64,000 nucleotides of DNA from Amylostereum areolatum (Eukaryota; Basidiomycota; Agaricomycetes; Russulales; Stereaceae), in assembly GCA_012932865.1 (NCBI GenBank), contig SAXG01000018.1, positions 186,001 through 250,000 of the forward strand, written 5' to 3'. Both the position numbers and the translations under genes were made by a program. Below, one piece after another: positions 1 to 9,701 of this stretch. Every line of letters begins with the position of its first letter. Positions within the stretch are counted from its first letter, which is position 1. Below the pieces are notes generated by a model. It was not told the DNA's origin. It saw only the letters and a program-made list of their open reading frames with translations, and made no database searches.

Positions 1-4
1 CTTA

Positions 5-652
5 ATGAAGCACTACAACGGTGACACGATCAGCAAATCGACACTGTTCGCCGTCGGAGACAAAGTCTGGCTCGAAGGCAAAAACCTGAAGACGACGAGG
101 CCGAAAGCTAAGCTTGCTGCCAAACGATTTGGACCCTTCGAGATTGTTGACGTCATTAGCCCAGTCAACTACCGCCTGAAGCTGCCAAAGATGTGGAGAA
201 TCCACCCAGTCTTCCATGCTTCGCTGCTCACCGCGTACAAGGAGACAACGGCACATGGTCCAAACTATGAACAACCACCGCCTGACCTCGTTGATGACGA
301 GGAAGAATATGACGTTGAAGACATCATCGACTTGAAGCCGACCCGCAACAAGAAAGGCATACAATACCTCGTCAAGTGGGCAGGCTATCCTGACTCTGAG
401 AATACCTGGCTCCCTCGCTCCTCGCTCTCAAAAGTCACCGACATGATCGACGCCTTCCACAAACACCATCCAAATGCGCCCCGCCCTGTGCGTTCCCTTG
501 GCATCTCCTTTGACGATTTTCTCGCATCTACCCTTGCAGATGACATCGCGCTCCAGGCAAAAGCACGTCTTAAAGGGGGGGTAATGTCACGGATCGCTCC
601 ATTTCTCTCTTCGTTTGCAGACCTCGTACACGCGACGCGTCACGGCACATGA
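5..652 (+). CDS. Integrase C-terminus and chromodomain of Ty3/gypsy pol (5'-partial)
   Basis: This is the C-terminal 215 residues of a gypsy polyprotein; the true start lies outside the window. The first 100 residues resemble the integrase C-terminal domain (GDKVWLEGKNL and NYRLKLP are typical). A chromodomain follows at about residues 103-155 with the conserved YLVKWAGYP and ENTWLP segments; such domains direct integration toward modified histones. The frame is intact here, whereas the - strand copy has a stop at the start of the chromodomain and an R instead of the cage W. Translation runs through the polypurine tract (read as KGG) and about 22 residues into the LTR before TGA at 650-652. 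The same overlap exists in the other copy, so it is a family trait. Confidence 0.85.
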   Translation: MKHYNGDTISKSTLFAVGDKVWLEGKNLKTTRPKAKLAAKRFGPFEIVDVISPVNYRLKLPKMWRIHPVFHASLLTAYKETTAHGPNYEQPPPDLVDDEEEYDVEDIIDLKPTRNKKGIQYLVKWAGYPDSENTWLPRSSLSKVTDMIDAFHKHHPNAPRPVRSLGISFDDFLASTLADDIALQAKARLKGGVMSRIAPFLSSFADLVHATRHGT

Positions 653-1007
653 CTTTCCCTTGCATCACATGCTTCAACGACGTCATTGCCCGGACTTCCG
701 AGCGGGGTTCCGCATCCTTATCTATGACATCATTGCTCCGGACCTTCGTCCTCCACCCCATGACTCCTTTCTTATTGTTCCCCCCGCTCGCACCACTATC
801 GCATCGCATCGCACCATCGTACCCACTTGTATATAAGGACAGTGTTTCTCTTCCCTTTTCCCTAGACTGTCCATCTCGTCATACGGTACTGTAGCGCACG
901 TTGCACTACCCTAGACCCCGGCACTCTTGAATCTATTGTTTCTCCTCTCTCCTCCCATTGTCGCGACTTAGGTGGTTCCATCGGTCTCATAAACTGCGTT
1001 TCTGATA
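585..1007 (+). repeat. 3' LTR of chromovirus family 1
   Basis: This 423-bp LTR begins TGTCA and ends TGATA; the other copies end TGACA, so the terminal inverted repeat has one mutation here. It contains TATATAAG near 831 and, about 30 bp downstream, TAGACTGTCCA, the predicted transcript 5' end. It aligns over its full length with LTRs at 17685-18106, 18351-18768 and 27366-27789. A G-rich polypurine tract precedes it at 572-584. Confidence 0.9.
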
Positions 1008-1039
1008 CCACCATGTGCCCACTCACACCCTCCTCCTCG

Positions 1040-1140
1040 CTTCCATTGTGCCTCCTGGCTTCACGCCCGGCCGCCGTGGCTTGCACATCGCGTAGGCACA
1101 TGAGCCGGGCGTGTACACGCTGTGTAGGATAGCAGCGGCG
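1040..1140 (+). repeat. Dispersed GC-rich repeat, copy A
   Basis: This is one of four related segments of about 75-110 bp in the window (also near 12150-12260, 14165-14290 and 14850-14935), all in the same orientation. Each has a pyrimidine-rich lead, then a core of the type CCTGGCCGCCG, then a GCGTCGCGCAGGCACGT-like stretch. In copy B the flanks TGCCTGG and CCAGGCA can pair. I do not recognise the family; it could be a relic end of a transposon or a SINE-like unit. Confidence 0.5.
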
Positions 1141-1184
1141 CAGTGTGGAGTGGAGGCGTGTGCCAGCCAATCTGCTCATGCCCT

Positions 1185-1835
1185 AGAGCTCTTCACGAGT
1201 GGCTATACTCGTGAGTACCTGTATGAGTACCTGCAAGGCACATCCGTGGGTATTTCCATCCGCGGATACGAGTACTCGTGTGCCTGATACTTGTGAGAGT
1301 ACAGGTATGACTTTTAAGCTCACAGGTTACCTGTGCAAGTACCTGTCAAATACCTGTCAGGTACTTTGGCAGGGTTGATCTTGATATAATTACAGATAAT
1401 AGCTGCTGGATTGATATAAGCATTCTCTCTTGCAGATCCTTATGTACTGTTGTTTCTATTGTGGTCCCTTTCTCATCTATTTCCTCTCCTCCCCTCACAT
1501 ATATAGCTGAAAGCCTTGTGTGGTATGTTGTATCATACTCTTATACATGTTTACCTGTACTTAAATGTTACTAGCATTATCCTTGCCTTGAAGATGGAGT
1601 GTCAATTTGCCTAACAGAGCTTCCAAGATGAGTCTAAGAAGGCCACTACTGCTGCTTGTATCATATTTTCTAGGAACAACAGGTACTTGTCATATCTGTG
1701 TATCCACGAGTGGGAGTATCCGTGCCACAGGTACCTGTGTGCCTGATACTCGTGAGAGTGGGAGTATAAGATCTGGAGCCACAAGTACCTGTCTCAAGGT
1801 TGCAGGTACCTGTAAGAGTGCACTTGTGAAAAGCT
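1185..1835 (+). repeat. CAGGTA-rich palindromic repeat, two copies
   Basis: Two related segments of about 150-190 bp (about 1185-1375 and 1675-1835) are dense in short palindromes built from CAGGTACCTG, and both contain a GTGTGCCTGATAC landmark. A third copy lies at 17325-17520 in the same orientation. Dense palindromic motifs of this kind are typical of subterminal regions of DNA transposons, but no terminal inverted repeat or target duplication could be assigned. The spacer between the copies holds no recognisable gene. Confidence 0.55.
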
Positions 1836-2184
1836 CTATCGTGCCCACGCCCGCTTGATGTGGCCCTGCCCATGCTTAACACATGCACCTGCCCGTGCTC
1901 GGTGTGCATGACCCCTGCCCCTCAACACACCCGCACATGCAGCAAGTGATGTGCATGACCCTTCACCCTCAACACACCTGCTAGCTTCCGTATGCGCACG
2001 GGTAAATGTAAGGAAGTAAAGTAAGGATAATATAGAATAAAATAGCATAGAATAAAACAATTGAATTACATGGATTGAACAATCTAAGAAAAAGTGAATG
2101 GTACTTTGGCTTCAAAACAGTTTGTTCATTTCCACTCTTGGGTCACATGATCACAATGTACATATGTTTGAAGAAAATAAAAAC

Positions 2185-2265
2185 AGCACAATTGGGAATT
2201 GAACCAGTAACCAGGACTCTATCACAGGAACTACATTACACTATTACACTACAACTCCTTGAGCA
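2185..2265 (-). repeat. SINE-like / decayed tRNA-like Pol III unit
   Basis: On the - strand a perfect A-box match (TAGTGTAATAG, 2241-2251) is followed 35 nt later by a perfect B-box match (GGTTCAATTCC, 2195-2205), and then by a run of five T about 15 nt further on. Spacing and order fit an internal RNA polymerase III promoter. The T-arm does not pair properly and no acceptor stem forms, so this is not a functional tRNA. A tRNA-derived SINE head or tRNA pseudogene is more likely. The motifs are seen; the SINE label is inference. Confidence 0.4.
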
Positions 2266-2318
2266 GAGAGTAATATATAATGTATTCATACCACCCTTAT
2301 CTCACCTCACAACCATAT

Positions 2319-2461
2319 CAGTGCTCCTGCACCCCAACACAAAATAGCGTGAGCGCTTGCATGCTCCCACACCCAACACAAAATGGTGTAAGCGCTTGCG
2401 CACTCCCACACCCAACACAAAATGTCGTGAGCGCCGGCGCGCTCCCACACCCAACACAGAA
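2319..2461 (-). repeat. 39-bp minisatellite, short inverted array
   Basis: There are about 3.5 units of a 39-bp repeat (CCCACACCCAACACAAAAT plus a GCGTGAGCGCTTGCGC-type segment). It is the reverse complement of the longer array at 3824-4328. Because 39 is a multiple of three, the array is open in several frames; these are not taken as genes. Confidence 0.85.
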
Positions 2462-3238
2462 ATATATGAACATGTGTAGACTCACACATCTCAGAGAAGT
2501 GAAGTGTGGATATTCACATGCTTCTGTATTCTATACCTATGAATGAATGTATGTCTGTATGTGGAGACTGTAGATAATGTATTGCAAAGAAAAACAAAGG
2601 AGGGAACCGTACTGCCATGCACGCAATGGCCCACTCCCCACCAAGTGAGATAGTAGAGGAGTCGGACCCGGATGATGAGGATTGACGAGATGTCTGCAAC
2701 GCATGGTACGCTGCTCTATATTACTGTATACATTCCCTGACGGTTTAACAGGGGCTGTGACAAGGAGCATTAATCTCTACTAGGTTGGTTTGCTTTCATC
2801 AGCGGTTGGGATTGCGGTTGTGATGGGCATCGCTGGTGGTTGGGAGTTGGCATGGGTTTGGGGATTGGTACGCCAGTGAGATGCATGAGGTTACGACTAC
2901 CATGACATTTATGACATATACACTACATACATGCTTTGAATGCTATAATCATGCTACCACATTAGGCTGGAATGAGTACAAAGCTATCTGAGGAATTGAT
3001 GATGAGTTCTCAGTGTGTTGAGGTTAGGTTTTGATCAGCTTGTACTTTGTGGCTATGTTGGTGCTAACCTGAGGGTGGGTTGACTGCGAGTTGGCCAAGA
3101 GTTCACCCAACTCCCCAATGATACATGCCCTGGGGGAAGGTTGGTGGATTGGGTTGTTTCAGTTGTTTCAGTGGTTCACCAACCCTTCAACTCACCTAAA
3201 CACACCCCAATAAATTGTGTTGAATTGCTGATGTGTCC
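2462..3238. other. Intergenic relic DNA, no gene seen
   Basis: AT-richer sequence between the two inverted minisatellite arrays. No coding region with family similarity, no tRNA and no intact transposon end was found. It may be the interior of a decayed element bounded by the inverted arrays. Confidence 0.5.
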
Positions 3239-3309
3239 GATGCGAGGTCCGATGGTAGAACTATAGTAAAAGTAGGTCCGATGTATATATTTAGGAGGTG
3301 TTCATGACA
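3239..3309 (-). repeat. Fragment of family-2 LTR
   Basis: About 70 bp closely match the 5' end of the solo LTR at 22147-22629 (shared GGTCCGATGTATATAT and a TTCATGACA terminus). Orientation is the same, with the LTR 5' end at 3309. The rest of the LTR is missing, so this is a truncated relic. Confidence 0.7.
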
Positions 3310-3823
3310 ATCATAGCGCACCGATGGAACAAAGGTCATGTCGAGTTCCAGGTTCGCTAGAATCTTGGTGACGTCACTTGGTCAGATCTCGCAGCATGCC
3401 AGAAATTTGCAGCAATGGACACGTACCTAGATCTCATGGGTGTGGACTCCTGGCACAAGCTGCCGAGGGCAGACCCAGCAGGGGAGCGGGCCGCATGATC
3501 GGCCTGCGAACAGCCGCCGACTGTACAGTTCAGAGGCGGAGCGTGAAAAGCCGCCCATCATTGGTCGACAGGACAAAAGGAGGAGGGTCACCCCTTCATT
3601 TCGCACAATCAAACTTTGACAACATCGAAGTCGTTTTCCCATTAAGAACTTGGTGGGGAGTGGGCCATTGTAAGCATGGCAGTATGGTTCCTCACATTTT
3701 TAGGTCCCAAGATCAAATTTTTTGACCCTAGGTGTTCATGTCTTTTATAGACAGTTGAAATCCTTTGAACCTGGGTGTTCAAGATTTCTTGTAGGCAGTG
3801 TTAACCAGCACTCGAACTATTTT

Positions 3824-4328
3824 GTGTTGGGTGTGGGGGCGCACAAGTGCTCACACCATTTGTGTTGGGTGTGGAAGCACGCAAGTGCTCACATCATTTG
3901 TGTTGGGTGTGGGAGCACACAAGTGCTCACACTGTTGTGCCTTGGGTGCAGGGGCGCGCAAGCGCTCACGCTGTTGTGTGTTGGGTGCAGGAGCGCGCAA
4001 GCGCTCATGCTGTTGTGTGTTGGATGCGGGAGTGTGCAAGTACTCACACTGCTATGCATTGTGTGCGGGAGCACGCAAGCGCTCACGCTGTTGTGTGTTG
4101 GGTGCAGGAGCGTGCAAGCGCTCACGCTGTTGTGTGTTGGATGCAGGAGCGCGCAAGTGCTCACGCTGCTATGCGTTGTGTGCGGGAGCACGCAAGCGCT
4201 CACACTGTTGTGTGTTGGGTGCGGGAGCGCGCAAGCGCTCACGCTGTTGTGTGTTGGATGCAGAAGCGCGCAAGCACTCACATTGTTGTGTGTTGGGTGT
4301 GGGAGTGCTTGCATGCTCATTTTGTGTT
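3824..4328 (+). repeat. 39-bp minisatellite, main array
   Basis: About 12.5 head-to-tail units of 38-39 bp; a typical unit reads GTGTTGGGTGCGGGAGCGCG followed by CAAGCGCTCACGCTGTTGT. Units differ by point changes. The first units are 38 bp, which shifts the frame, so the long open frames here are a by-product of the repeat. The array is inverted relative to 2319-2461. Confidence 0.92.
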
Positions 4329-5025
4329 GCTCACGCACACCTCTATGAGGCTCTACTGCTGTCATTCTCTACAGGCTCAATGACCACACATTCTTTCGAA
4401 TTAGGCAGGTGACAGAGGAAAACAGATCATAACACATTCCATTTGGTCTCCGAGACCTACCAAATATGGACTTGCATAGAGACGGCTGTCTCTACAGGAG
4501 TGCTGGTTGAGGCAGCCATCTCAATCAAATTGTTGTTTCCCAATGCGGCTCTATGCGGCTATCCAGCCTCATCTTTTGTGAACCAAATTTCTCCATCTCA
4601 AGCTAGAGAGGGTTGCGTTGGATCGGTGTCAGCCAATTCAGATGCAGTGCATGTCATGCCGCTCTGGGATGGCGGGACTTCCATCACGATTCACTTGGTA
4701 GGAGAAATGTGGTTCAAAAAAGATGTATTGTGGTAAACAAACTACGTGTGAATTGTGTGTAAGAGATGAGTGAGGTACGAAACAAGGAGCAAGGGTGGGT
4801 GGGTGGGTGGGTGTGGACAAACAAAGAGCATGGACGAGGGTGTGTAGGACGGCAAGGACAGTGGGTGTATGGAGATGGTTGTAAGAGGAAATGAGGGAGA
4901 GATATGTGCTAGAAATTTTCGGTCACTGGCACTCGGCTGGATGTTGGTCCGGTCTCTCGGACTGACACTAATACATGGCTCTACAGGCTCAATATTCAAT
5001 AGTCTCTATACCTTTCCCCGACTCC
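4329..5025. other. Intergenic stretch with a (GGGT)n tract
   Basis: No gene is supported. A short GGGT microsatellite lies at about 4793-4815. The stretch ends at the LINE target site. Confidence 0.6.
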
Positions 5026-5035
5026 TCGTCCGCTG

Positions 5036-5054
5036 TTTTTTTTTTTTTTTTTTG
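5036..5054 (-). other. LINE 3' poly(A) tail
   Basis: An uninterrupted T-run on the + strand abuts the left target-site copy, so the - strand element ends in a poly(A) tract of about 19 nt, as expected for target-primed reverse transcription. Confidence 0.9.
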
Positions 5055-5753
5055 ATTCCAGTTTATCGTATTTGAGGGTAGCAGAACCCTATGTAACACC
5101 TCGTACAGTACATATATAATCGTAGCGGTTGTCCCTGGGCTCACTGAAGGAGACCCTGAGATTCCGAGTGCTACTGTGGCCCTGGGAGACGTAGGGCAAG
5201 TCTGGCTGGGTAAGCTGTTAGGTCAAGACTACTGGGCTCGGCCGCCGAAGCGGTCTTGCAAGGGGGAGAAAGTGGGCAAACAGTGAGTAGGTAGCATGGG
5301 AGTGTATCTTGGTCCGGGATCAGGTCGTGGGGCGCTGATCGTGAGCAGCCGGGGTGGAAGGGTGCGCGGGGTGGGAGGTAACCGTGAGATTGTAGAGTGA
5401 CGCCGCTGTCTACGGCGGGCATGTGCGGGGTCTCCTGCACTTGTCCGCCGTTGGCAGCGCGGAGCTGCGCTGCTGCGTGGACGGAGGTACAGACGGTTGC
5501 GTTAAAACCCTGTAGGGAAAGCGGCCGCTGCCCGGCGCCACAGCTCCGTGAGAGGGGACGGGGATGAGAATACAGTGCTGCCTGGACTGATGCCGTATCT
5601 GTTGCGGTTGTGGGTATCATCCGCAACAGACACTTGGCCGGTGCGCGAGCAGTGGTGGGAGGGGGGGGGGGGGCGGGAAATGGTCGTCCTGCGGCCTAAT
5701 ATCTGTCGTAGGGGTTGCAAGCGCGTCATTGTAACTGGGGGGCGGAGGCCGGA

Positions 5754-8700
5754 TTACGAGTCCGGCTCGATGCGGTCTGTGAGCTCACCAAAGATAAGCC
5801 TGAACCGGCCTGTCGTCCTGATGTATTGCATGAGATGCTTGAGGGTGGCACGGTTGACGAGGATGGTCTTGTGCAGGTTGGCGGCGTGGCGGCACTGGGT
5901 GCGGAGTCGGTGTCGTTCGTGGGCATACTTCGGGCACTCCCAGAGGAAGTGCTGTATGGTCTCTTGGGCCACTGCACATGCAGGGCATCGTGGGGAGTCG
6001 ACTTTCTTGATGCGGTGCAGATGGGCGTTGAGAGGGATATGTCCAGTTCTGAGCTGGAAGAGGATGCTGGTCTGCGCGCGGGATAGGCCATCCATGAGTT
6101 TGATGAACGAATTCGACGGGAGTTTCTTATCAATCTTGTTCAGACGTTGGTATCGCGGGGAGGCTCTCCATGCATCTGCTCTCTGTGCTAGGATCCGCGC
6201 GTGGTACGCCTGTTTGGCTGCTGCTGCATTGATCGGGAGCTTGCCGGCACGCAGGTACTTGGGGAGGTCAGCGCGTGGCGAGGAGTTACCCTCTGCTGCT
6301 TCCTTCGCACCCGCGTCAGCTGCGTCACTGCCTTCCACTTCTTCATGGCTTGTGATCCATTGCAAACGGAGATTGTATCCATCCTGGCCTCGCCGTCGGA
6401 GCGTCCGCGCCTTCGCTAGTGCCTCGTCGAGGACATGTTGGGCCTTGCGCAATTGGGGGGCCAGCACTCCTCGTAGGACCGGCTGGTTGTCGATGCTGAT
6501 GGAGGCTGCGGCGTTGGTGACGTCAGGGTCCGTGCGGAGGAGATGGAGGGCGAGCAGCAGGCCGACTGCCTCCGCCTCGTGCACTGTGTGCTCCATTGGT
6601 CGTCCGAGGTAATACCGAAGGGTCTTGGGTGCGTGTCCTTCCTTGTATAGCACGGCCGCTGCGCCGATTCCGTTCTTGTATCCTGAGCCGTCGGAGTAGA
6701 TCCGCAGGGTCCTCGTGGCAACCAGTTCCTTGTCCGCTTCGACGGCAGCTTTACGGGAGTCTGCGATCGATATGTCAAAAGGGGGATCACTGCTCGGGGG
6801 CATCCGCGTGGGGTGCATCGTCTCATACGCATCGGGCTTGATTTTGTACAGATGGATGAGGTGGTGGATAGCAGATTTGTGTCGCTTGACATACGTCCGG
6901 GCGCAACGCCGGACCAGCGGGTGGAGGGGATGTGAGGGTGGGAGACAGGTCAGCCGAATGGCCGCCCTGTGACATATCTTGTCGATCAGGAAACGTGCTG
7001 GGAGGAAGTCAGTGTGGGCATCAAGGGCGTCCGAGGGTGAGCTCCATAATCCTCCAGTCACCGCCATCGTGGCAGTTCTTTGGATTTTCCGCAGGGTGGT
7101 GGCATGGCCGACCGACCCACCGAGTCGTGTGGTCCCTTGTACCGGGGTGCACCAGGTATCAATCGCGTACGTGAATTGAGGGATGGCGACCGCGATGTAC
7201 ATCCTTCGCAGGATCTTTGCCGGCATGCCTGTCGAAGGTCGTGATAGCCGTCGGAATTGGGAGACCCATGCCGTCGCTTTTGCCTTTGCGTTCGCCGCCT
7301 GTTCGCTCCAGCGGAGCTCTTGATCAATGAGGATTCCCAAGTACTTGACGTACTTTTCTGGTTTGACGGTGACGTTGAGACACGCAAGGGTGAGGGAGGG
7401 ACGTGGTGCTGCTCGTCCTCGAGAGAAGTGGAGGAGCGCAAGCTTTGTCGGTTCGAAACGGGAGTTGTGCGATTTAGACCATTCGATGCCGCCTCCGCGT
7501 CTGTTCATCATGCGCGCGAGTATCCTGTTCGTTTCCTCGAAGTCTGCTCCGATCGCCATGTACATTGCGTCATCGACATATGCGGCTGCACTTTCTGTTC
7601 GAGAGTTGGCCTTCTTGACAGCTATGAGGTCGGCGTTGTAGAAGAGGTATAGTACCATAGATAGCGGGTCGCCCTGTCCGATGCCGTTTCGGATTTCGAA
7701 TCGCTCGGATGTGTAGTCGTCGAATCGTAGCCTTGTGTGACGATCGCGCAGCAGCCTCCCGATGAAGTCGGTATATGTTGGGGGGATCCCAACCTTCCGC
7801 ATGTTATAGAGAAGGCGGTCCGTGACTGTGTTCGGAAAGGCACCTTCAATGTCGAGGAACAGCGCCGAGACGACCTTGCCACCGCGCCATGCGTTCTTGA
7901 CCGTTTGCGTGAGCAGGTGAATCGAGTCAGATGTTGTTCGGCCTGGGCGACCCCCAAAGGAGTTTGGGGGAAATAGCTCGTGGTGCTCAGCGAGGTAAGT
8001 GAGTTCCTCCGCGATGATGGCCGAGAGTAGCTTGGGGATGGTGTTGAGGAGTGCGATGGGGCGGAACGCCTTCGGTATGTCGTATCGTGGTTTGCTGGGC
8101 TTGCGGAGGATGACTGTGGTTGACTCATGCCAGCCGGCTGGGTACGCATCGAGGGACATTGATGCACGATAGAGGAATATGAGGTGATCTAGAATAACGG
8201 GTTCCATGAGTATACACTTCTGCAAAACAATATTGGGAATGCCGTCTGGCCCCGGCGCTTTGTAGGGGCTAAGGTGTGCGGTGCAACGCCGAATTTGCTC
8301 TCTTGTGATGGGTGCCCCTCCCGGGACGGGGTCTGGGTAGTCAAAATCTGCCGGGACCGAGGATTGCTCTGGTGGCGGTGGGAATAGGTGCTCCGCAAGT
8401 ACTTGGCTCTTTGCTTCGTTCGATGACGCCACCCGGACCGTGCCGTTGGCTTGCTTGACGCGTAGGGTAGGGATGCGGGCACGGCCGCCATCGCCGTAGG
8501 ACTGCGATAGGTACTTGTTGGCTGTCCAGGCGTCCGCTCCTTGCGCGTCCTCGCACCAGTCCTTCCAGTGTTGCTCCTTTGTGACCTCGATGTGTGCCTT
8601 GTAGATCTTCCGTGCTTCTGCGAGGTCAGCGTGTATTCCATGGTCGGGGACCGCTCGGTACTTGTGTGCTGCGCGGGCCAGCTTGCTGAGTGCAGACCGT

Positions 8701-9701
8701 TCCTTGGTGAGGTCACGCGTCCACCACCTCCGAAGGTGGGGGTATGGCCGTGCCTTCGGTACCACGTACGTAATTGTCGCTTTGATTGCATCGGTAAGAT
8801 CCCGTGCTGCTTGTTCGTACTGTGGGATCGAGACCAGTTCGCGAGGAGGGGGGTAACGGGTAAGATTGAGCATGAGCGTGGCAGCAAAGTCTGTCCAGTC
8901 GACGTCGCGGAAGTTGTGCGCGGGCGTGTTTGCATTGCGGTCAATGGAGAGTTCGAGAGTGGAGAGGACCGGGAAATGATCCGATAGCCCCCTGCGTTCT
9001 GGGGCCGCCTCACATGAGGTGAACATGTCCAGCGAGTGCGTCGTGCACCAGACATTGTCAAGGCGTGACCATCTCTTTGTGACCTTGTGCTGGTGTGTCG
9101 GGAGGAAGGGCGGTAGAGCCATGCGGAGGTCGTGCTCTGCCAGGGTGAGCGTGAGGAGCTCTGCCTCACGGCGCGCTATCGGGGTGAAAAGGTCAATGTT
9201 GGCTGCATCGTCCCACAGAGGGTCGTGCCGATTGAAGTCGCCGAGCCATATGACATGGGTGTCCGGGGTAGGAGCCAGGGTAGCTGCCTCGTTGCGCATG
9301 AAAGTGTTGAGCGCTGTCACTGTGTCAGAATGTGAGCAATCGTTGTATATGTTGAAAAGCGTAAGTTGCCCGAATGGGCCTCTGAACCGAACGACCGTCA
9401 TGTCGGAGCTTGGGAAATCGATTTGCTCGTAGGTATCTGTCTTGATGGTGTTGTTGATGAAGATTATTGAGTGGTCCTTCTTGGGGTCGGAGTAGTGTGA
9501 GGAGGGATAGATGGGGCGCCAGTTACTGGGGCAGCGCGGGTTGCCGAATTTGTCGATCCATTGTTCTTGAATAGCGAGCACGTCCCACTTGTCGTGTAGG
9601 TCTGAGTCGTTGAGGAGGTCGAAAGTGCCGGCCTTGCACTTATCGAGGTTTTGTTGCCATATTCGAAGCGTTGTGACGGGGGGCGTCGGTTGTGCAGTCA
9701 T
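5754..9701 (-). CDS. LINE ORF2: endonuclease, reverse transcriptase, RNase H
   Basis: This intact 1315-residue protein carries out target nicking and reverse transcription. An N-terminal AP-type endonuclease (about residues 10-250) shows LGDFNRHDPLWD (153-164), RLDNVW and SDHFPV (240-245). The reverse transcriptase (about 470-760) shows YKAPGPDGIPN, GIGQGDPLS and the active site AAYVDDAMY (YVDD 708-711). RNase H (about 1000-1135) has YSDGSG (D1004), a HEAEA glutamate, ISIDN (D1071) and a DAADAGAKEAA segment. A CPAC...H...C cysteine-histidine motif lies near 1230. The ATG at 9701 overlaps the ORF1 stop in an ATGA arrangement, suggesting translational coupling. RNase H in a fungal LINE supports the Tad clade. 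No internal stop is present. Confidence 0.93.
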   Translation of the reverse strand: MTAQPTPPVTTLRIWQQNLDKCKAGTFDLLNDSDLHDKWDVLAIQEQWIDKFGNPRCPSNWRPIYPSSHYSDPKKDHSIIFINNTIKTDTYEQIDFPSSDMTVVRFRGPFGQLTLFNIYNDCSHSDTVTALNTFMRNEAATLAPTPDTHVIWLGDFNRHDPLWDDAANIDLFTPIARREAELLTLTLAEHDLRMALPPFLPTHQHKVTKRWSRLDNVWCTTHSLDMFTSCEAAPERRGLSDHFPVLSTLELSIDRNANTPAHNFRDVDWTDFAATLMLNLTRYPPPRELVSIPQYEQAARDLTDAIKATITYVVPKARPYPHLRRWWTRDLTKERSALSKLARAAHKYRAVPDHGIHADLAEARKIYKAHIEVTKEQHWKDWCEDAQGADAWTANKYLSQSYGDGGRARIPTLRVKQANGTVRVASSNEAKSQVLAEHLFPPPPEQSSVPADFDYPDPVPGGAPITREQIRRCTAHLSPYKAPGPDGIPNIVLQKCILMEPVILDHLIFLYRASMSLDAYPAGWHESTTVILRKPSKPRYDIPKAFRPIALLNTIPKLLSAIIAEELTYLAEHHELFPPNSFGGRPGRTTSDSIHLLTQTVKNAWRGGKVVSALFLDIEGAFPNTVTDRLLYNMRKVGIPPTYTDFIGRLLRDRHTRLRFDDYTSERFEIRNGIGQGDPLSMVLYLFYNADLIAVKKANSRTESAAAYVDDAMYMAIGADFEETNRILARMMNRRGGGIEWSKSHNSRFEPTKLALLHFSRGRAAPRPSLTLACLNVTVKPEKYVKYLGILIDQELRWSEQAANAKAKATAWVSQFRRLSRPSTGMPAKILRRMYIAVAIPQFTYAIDTWCTPVQGTTRLGGSVGHATTLRKIQRTATMAVTGGLWSSPSDALDAHTDFLPARFLIDKICHRAAIRLTCLPPSHPLHPLVRRCARTYVKRHKSAIHHLIHLYKIKPDAYETMHPTRMPPSSDPPFDISIADSRKAAVEADKELVATRTLRIYSDGSGYKNGIGAAAVLYKEGHAPKTLRYYLGRPMEHTVHEAEAVGLLLALHLLRTDPDVTNAAASISIDNQPVLRGVLAPQLRKAQHVLDEALAKARTLRRRGQDGYNLRLQWITSHEEVEGSDAADAGAKEAAEGNSSPRADLPKYLRAGKLPINAAAAKQAYHARILAQRADAWRASPRYQRLNKIDKKLPSNSFIKLMDGLSRAQTSILFQLRTGHIPLNAHLHRIKKVDSPRCPACAVAQETIQHFLWECPKYAHERHRLRTQCRHAANLHKTILVNRATLKHLMQYIRTTGRFRLIFGELTDRIEPDS

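Larger units (their letters stand above)
1..1007 (+). mobile_element. 3' end of a Ty3/gypsy chromovirus (family 1, copy 1)
   Basis: The window opens inside a retrotransposon. It holds the end of the pol polyprotein (integrase C-terminus plus chromodomain), a G-rich polypurine tract at about 572-584 and a complete 3' LTR at 585-1007. The coding part is closely similar to the - strand copy at 18351-27789, whose matching segment ends at 19348. The 5' part lies outside the window. The reading frame of this copy is open, so it looks younger or less damaged than the - strand copy. Assignment to the chromodomain Ty3/gypsy group rests on the chromodomain directly after the integrase tail. Confidence 0.9.

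Noticed and set aside
2195..2275. A functional tRNA gene
   Set aside because: A and B boxes match but acceptor and T stems do not pair.
3722..4412. Three overlapping Cys-rich repeat proteins of about 180-208 residues
   Set aside because: The 39-bp repeat keeps all frames open; the 13-residue periodicity is imposed by the DNA repeat.
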